Assembly (NCBI GenBank): GCA_036852015.1
Contig: JAANDG010000201.1
Span: 1-64,000, forward strand
Length of the DNA: 64,000 nucleotides
Source: Pelodera strongyloides
Lineage: Eukaryota; Nematoda; Chromadorea; Rhabditida; Rhabditidae
Reading direction: 5' to 3'
In this document: positions 58,307-64,000 of the stretch, in pieces
Position numbering within the stretch: position 1 is the first letter of the stretch
Layout of the letters: every line of letters starts with the position of its first letter
Program-made: the position numbers and the translations under genes
Notes under the pieces: generated by a model
What the model saw: the letters and a program-made list of their open reading frames with translations, nothing else
Databases searched by the model: none
What the model was told of the DNA's origin: nothing

Positions 58307-60894
58307 TACCTGAAGAAGAAACAAGTTAATTAAGACCAGACATACATCCATAACGTGAGCTAGTGAAAAAATAATAATAAATAAGGAACAAAACACTTCA
58401 AATTGAATCGATTAACTAGTGAGCCTAGTTTAATTGGGGAGCCTACGTAAGCGAGATTCCATGGCACCACTACGACGATGCGTTTTTTACTGTTAGTTTC
58501 GCTAATTGGAAACGGCCAGCGCCAGAAGTACTTCAGTTTTATCAGGAATCCAGTGTTATGAAGCTGCTTGTCTCAGAAAAGCAAAACGCAAGTAGATATA
58601 CAATTAACACCTTTGGTGGGGGTTTGAAAAGTAAATAATACTTCCAAATCTATGTGAGTGAAAAATATGGCGTGGATTTTACCGAGAGGAGCTCTCAGTC
58701 GTGGCAGGGCGACAGAAACGCGACGCGTCCTCTCTCAACACATTGCACCAAAACTACGGTAGCTGTCGAGAAAGTATCACGGAAAATTAAGAATGACATA
58801 TATGTACAAGGAAGACGAGAATCCGCAACTAACGGACGGTAGAAAAATACTGGTCGCAGGGAATCTTTCTATGGCAAATTGCCGTAAAGTATTAGAAATA
58901 CAATGAGCCGTTCGATAGTTTCGTTTGAGATTTCCCAAATTATTTTGGATTGAAACACAATATGTGGAAAAGTGAAGGCAACATAATTTTGTGAGAAACT
59001 ACAGGATTAAGAAATACTGACGAAGAAAACTGCACTGTATGACAGGACTAGCGTCATAGTTTTTTCCTGGCAATCGCATCCGTGCATCTATGCATAATAC
59101 AATCAAGTCGCCATCTACTGAAAGAAAGTAGGTCCGCTCTGCATTTTTAATGTCATAGATAACACTAGGACATTCAAAGCACGTTTTTTTATATAAAAAA
59201 AAAAACTAAGTTTACATTAATGTGACATAGACAAAACGGTACAATTGGTCCTAAAAATCCTCTCTACATTTCGTATTGCGTTCAGAATACATACATAAAC
59301 TTCGTTAGATTGACAATGTGTCTTTGTCAATATATTATTATCGGAATTTTCTATGTGGACTGCAATGAGAACAGCGTTGAATCGGACTTTAATATTGACA
59401 CAGGTGATACGATACAAAAATGGAAGTGGAGCTACACATACGTGTGAACGAGGGACAAAAGAGCCCGTTCTCATGAAATTTGACTATTTGGCATTGCGAC
59501 CTTACTTAAACAGTCCACATCCGAATTCCCGGTCATCCAAAATCCGAATTTTTCGATCACAGTCAACATTTAAAAAAACACTAGTATTAACAAAATCTTT
59601 ATTTTACGGAAACCTAATAGGAAAGAAAACGAGAGAACCTAACACTCTACCGGTTACGGCTGGAGAAAACATACAGAGGATAGAAATAAAGCAGCACAAG
59701 TAGTCAAACTGCATCCACATCAAGCACGTACGGCTTGTTCATCTTTCTTATTCGGACGACACAACAAGGAACATTTAAAGGCAAATCATTACCACCAGAT
59801 GATAAAATAAACCCAACGTACAAATAGTATGAAAGCGGAGAACTAGAACTAGAACAAATATAGTGACCCCCAAACCGGAAAACTAACTAGTGAATGTCCT
59901 GACCGAAAAAATAGTCGTTTCCAGTGCGCCTGTTTTTTTTCGGAATAGTACACAATTGAAACGATTCAACAATTATTTAGATACGCGAGAACTGAAACTA
60001 AGAAAAATACACGATATAAAAAGGTTAAGATAAAACATGTATAAGGCCAGCACTGCAATAACAGTAAGTTCTGTTAAAAAAACACACGAAAAGGCAGTAG
60101 ATTCTACATTATAACAATAAGAAAATTCTGGTAGCATAACGTTCTACAGTCAAAACAATATATGCTAAGCTACCATCATCATTTGCTCAGAAATTATGTA
60201 TCCCCAGAAATTGTCACCAGTTGAAAAAAGTTTCACAACTTAAGCTATCGAAGACAATAAATTTGGTAGAGTCTAAATGTTGTTTGTCAATAAGGTTTCG
60301 GTTAAAAAGGCACATTAATGCATGTCACAATAGTCGGCTACTGTCTACTTGAACCTTACTAAATTCATGGATTGGACGATTATGTGGGATTACAGCGCAT
60401 ATGATAACAAAGTAAGCTTCTAAGGGAATAGGCAGTCTGACACCTTACTAACAGGTATCAGCTCAATAAACAAATTGTTTAAAAAAAGTCACAGAAAAAG
60501 GCAGTAACTATTCGTTAAAATAAAGATTTAAAGGATGACGACCATACGTCGCTTAGCAAAAACGCAACTCGGGAACTCTTTTTTTTGACGATCTTTAGAT
60601 TTACTGGGATTTACGAAATATCTTCTCTTTCAAATGAATAAAGCAAATTCGTTGGATTTAATTAGTTTAATTTCATAATCACAATTTAGAATTCAGGAGT
60701 TAACATATGCGAAATTAATACTTATGATAATCTTCAAGATAATTGCAGTGAAAAGAAAAGAAGCGAAGCGATTTAGGACATCTTTCAGATGAAGGAAAGC
60801 GGGTACCCAACGTAAATCCCGATGGCAATCTCTCTGTGTTTACTATTCTTCAGACCTCAGCGGATTTCGGATTCACGTTGGGCTATTGCTTCCT
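58307..60894. other. Intergenic between TM9SF and HMG-CoA reductase
   Basis: Unique AT-rich DNA outside the duplication, about 2.6 kb. Short ORFs (58,654-58,842 plus, 59,353-59,703 plus) lack recognisable motifs. The TM9SF promoter should be in the left part and the HMGR 3' UTR in the right part. Confidence 0.5.
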
Positions 60895-63800
60895 TCATAG
60901 GATATTCGAACACTCAAATGGACGCAGAGATTCGCTGTTGCGCTTTGTGCGCTTCTTATCTGCCTCCTGCTGTGCTGCAATTGCTTCCTTCGATGGCTCC
61001 TCGGCAACCTGAAGATGTGCTGCCGAAGTTTCAGGAGTTGCGCCGTAGAGGTTCAGCTTCGATCTACAATAAGGCACTTTGCTGCTGGTTTTTTTTATCA
61101 ATAAACCTTTATATACACATAGAAGATCGAAGTTTGGGACAATGCAACTAGAAGAACAACTTTGGAAATATTCGAACGAATTATTGGCCAATTCTGGCTT
61201 TCCCCATTTTATTTAGCTTTATTAGCATTAAAACATTTTGCCTGGAAGTCTCCTGGACGCATTAGGAGCCCCAAAATACAAGTAGGGTCACCTGTTGAGT
61301 TTCATGTGGCTGCTGACAAGGTCGTCAGTAACAAGTGCTGCCATGAGCGACAATTCTCCAGCCAATACGGCTGAGCAGATGATCTGTGCAAGCAGACTTG
61401 CATTCTCTCCAGGCTTGTTGGCACTCGGTCCCGCGCATCCAAGAAGCTGAAATGTCATGATGATAAAACGACAATTGTTCTTTTCTACCAGAAATTGTAT
61501 GGACTATTCACAAATACTATAGACTGTATTGAGCAGCTTGGCACCCTCAGTCCTATTAACTACCTTGAGTAGTGCTCTCTGTGGCGGGAGAATGGTTCCT
61601 CCTCCCACTGTTCCCACTTCCAGACAAGGCATTGTGCAAGTGACCATCAGATCTCCATCTTCAACAACGACCATTCGAGTGGAGCACATCGACGAGCCGA
61701 CCACTTGTGCTGCGTCCTAGTAAAGAAATTCCTTGTATTTGGGATTAAAAAAATCACAGTGCTCTTCAACATTTCAGCTTCTGAGACCCCATGACGAAAT
61801 GATGTGTGTGAGATTGAATTACTACAAACAGGCACAAAACGAAAACAGCAGTCTCCGAAGGTATTATTGACCGACGACAAATCAGAATATTATTGGGCCA
61901 TTTGTCAAAGATACTATCAGTCGGGCCTGCATGTAATTCAAGCTGACATACATCCTCCGATTTTTGGCATACGGCCCTGTCTTTCGGGCGGGTATGCTTA
62001 CCTGTCCTGTTGCCAGGAAGATGGCTGCAACGATGTTGGCAGCGTGTGCATTCTGCCCTCCAATTGTAGCCGCGCGAGCCGAACCGCATTCCAGCTAAAG
62101 AAAATAGATACATGAGCGCAATTTAAAAACCCAACTATTCGGCACAAACAAGTACTTTTTTCATCGTATCCATTATATATTCTAATTTCATAGTGTATTG
62201 GTTCTGCTAAAAAAAAAACGTAGGAAAAAATGAAAAGCTTGTTCAAAAATACCTTGCAACGAGCTGCGTTTTCCATAGCCTTGGGTGTGGTGCGAAGAAC
62301 AGAATTGACCACGGAAGCAGGCACGCGACATTCAACCACAACCGATTTACCACGGCCATTGATCCTGTACATAAGGTGGTTGGTTGGTCGAGGAGAAGAG
62401 ACTCAGTGTTTTTAGCAAACTATCTCGAGAACAAATTCCATACATGGAATTCGTTTTATTTGGCGCGGAACATGAATGAGGCTAGCTCTTTTGGGAGAAA
62501 TCTGTATTCGGCCACGACCAAATACGGTAAAAGATTCAAACAAGTGCACTGCTTTATTGAAATTAGGTTGGTTAAATATCTTGTTGGCTTTCTGTACTAA
62601 ACTGACAACCTAAAAAAAAGAAGACTGGACTGTAAAAGATTGAAATCCATACCAGTTCAGAGCGGACGCCTTCTTGTCGACGCACCAATTTCCAGACAAG
62701 GCCACCACCTCCATATCCGGAAACTGTTCCTTCAACCACTTCATCGCATTGTTGGTTCCCCTGCAATATTTACCTCTTGCAACTTCCGATGAAGATCTAT
62801 GCAATCCATCTATCACAATAACGAGTATATGTCCAGTTGACCATAAAATACTTCCACTGTTTCACCCCCTCGAGCAGAATTGTTTAATCGTTTACATAAT
62901 AATATGAGTACTTTGATAGGAATGACGCGGCTAATGTATTTTACACCATAATGCGAAGTGTCAATAAAATGACGCTATCTGAAAACCAAACTATTTTCAA
63001 GTAGGTGCAATGTTCTATTCGTAAGAGAGCTAAACCAACTTCGACACCATGTTCATGCCCATTGCGTCTCCTGTGGTCGCAACGAAACGAATGAAGACCA
63101 GAGCGCCGTCAAGAGTGATCTCCAACTTTTTGAGGTTTGCGAATCTGAAGGCGAGAATTAGCACATGGTTTTTATTTCTCAGTTTGCATTTAACACGTGA
63201 TGTGCTGCAACTTATATGTGCACACATCGAACTCTTTTCTAGTGCTGAAGTTGAATGTCACTAGTTGCTTATGGTCAGCAGAATACAAACAAACAGTTTA
63301 GATGGCAAAAGAAAAACCGACCTGCTCGATTCCTGGAATTGTGTCTTGATTTGGAAAAAGTTCTCTGAACACTCCAGCCACTCCTTCAGTTTACTGAAAA
63401 TAAAAATAAACTACTCGGAGCATCCCTGTTCCCGTTGCGAATAAGGACCTTACGACACAAATTAAGATATAATAAAAATGGTTAAAAACTCACACGGCAT
63501 CAATAATGCTGCCGAACTTCACAACAGGAGCGCGTGTCATTCCATCCTCGAATACCCTCGCATACACACCGCCTGATTTCTAAATTCATCAAATTAATTA
63601 TACGGCCAAGAAGATTTGTTTTGCTAAAAGGACTTCCATAATGTACTCTTAGAACAGGCCAGGGGAAAACATCTTCACCGGTACGTGGCTTCCTTTTCCC
63701 ACGGACCGGCAACCACATAAAACTATTGACAGCCAACAAAAGGGACCGTTACGATCATAACACACACGGGCGGATAAGTGGACAAGGGCCAAAAAGATAG

Positions 63801-63898
63801 AACTTTCCTACCAGAATTGCCATCATTCCTCTGTTTGTCGAAGCAATGAGAGCGCCTTCTGTGGTCGCCATCGGCACGAAGTAGTCCTGTGTGTTCAG
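60895..63898 (-). CDS. hmgr-1: HMG-CoA reductase, catalytic domain (5' part outside window)
   Basis: Exons visible: 63,812-63,898, 63,494-63,579, 63,322-63,393, 63,040-63,144, 62,653-62,760, 62,253-62,364, 62,002-62,094, 61,564-61,716, 61,292-61,446 and 60,895-61,063, all joined in frame. Class I reductase landmarks: [14 protein letters not shown] (catalytic Glu); [31 protein letters not shown] (catalytic Lys in DKK); [32 protein letters not shown] (catalytic Asp); [29 protein letters not shown] (catalytic His), followed by SKLNL, which keeps the Ser of the AMPK site. The enzyme reduces HMG-CoA to mevalonate with NADPH. Nematodes lack de novo sterol synthesis, so it serves isoprenoids, ubiquinone and dolichol. 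The membrane domain would lie beyond 63,998. A C-terminal extension of about 45 aa, Glu/Lys/Ala rich, goes past the usual end. Confidence 0.95.
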
Positions 63899-64000
63899 CT
63901 AAAGAATTCCTGCATCATGTTACTAAACTAAAAAAGTCCTGCCCAAAGAGAGAATAGGAATCTGAAGTAGGCAAAAAATAGATAATCTGGAAGTTTTCGG

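Noticed and set aside
1..64000. Prokaryotic features (CRISPR, operons with ribosome-binding sites, IS elements)
   Set aside because: All recognised genes are spliced eukaryotic genes. The tandem and inverted repeats present do not form a CRISPR-type array.

Overview
The window is eukaryotic, AT-rich, intron-dense DNA. It is most likely from a clade V (strongylid or hookworm-like) nematode. The evidence is short introns with TTTTCAG/TTTTTAG acceptors, acceptor-like sequences just upstream of several start codons (as expected for spliced-leader trans-splicing), a LIN-32/Atonal gene very close to the Caenorhabditis protein, and an RTE-clade LINE. All calls come from reading the sequence by eye. 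Species and exact exon borders are inference. Most exon models below were checked for GT/AG ends and for a continuous reading frame across every join.

The dominant feature is a direct segmental duplication. Bases 1-20,958 (copy 1) and 42,488-58,166 (copy 2) are nearly identical by eye. The simplest reading is a tandem duplication of a unit of about 37.2 kb. The window holds the right end of unit 1 (1-20,958), the unit1/unit2 junction (20,958|20,959), all of unit 2 (20,959-58,166), and unique DNA beyond it. The junction fuses intron 1 of a TM9SF2-type gene to an intron of an arrestin gene. An intact TM9SF gene remains at the right edge of unit 2. The model predicts an intact arrestin gene to the left of the window.

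Layout. Unit 1: an unrecognised repeat-containing gene ('gene X', minus, 1-2,727, with a TTAA-flanked MITE in an intron); an RTE LINE with a perfect 13-bp target-site duplication (3,704-6,706); an intact lin-32 (minus, 8,796-9,706); a 360-bp palindromic insertion carrying two facing tRNA-like sequences (12,035-12,394); a GT31 glycosyltransferase (plus, 14,284-16,082); and TM9SF exons 2-15 without exon 1 (minus). Unit 2: arrestin exons 1-5 (minus), with a 1.7-kb LTR element inserted in exon 5 (21,099-22,826); about 6 kb with little coding signal; an ERGIC3/Erv46 gene (minus, 31,269-34,073); a 138-aa one-TM protein (minus, 35,153-36,319); a non-coding stretch with a tRNA-derived SINE-like repeat and a MITE-like repeat; a damaged copy of gene X; a lin-32 copy whose last exon is cut and runs into antisense RTE sequence; a second GT31; and the complete 15-exon TM9SF gene. 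Unique right flank: the catalytic half of HMG-CoA reductase (minus, 60,895 to beyond the window).

Taken together, the window is a snapshot of a young tandem duplication. One copy of several genes remains whole while the other decays by frameshift, transposon insertion, deletion with templated filler DNA, and breakpoint truncation. TM9SF (endomembrane sorting), ERGIC3 (ER-Golgi cargo cycling) and GT31 (Golgi glycosylation) are all secretory-pathway genes, but nothing here shows that they work as one system.
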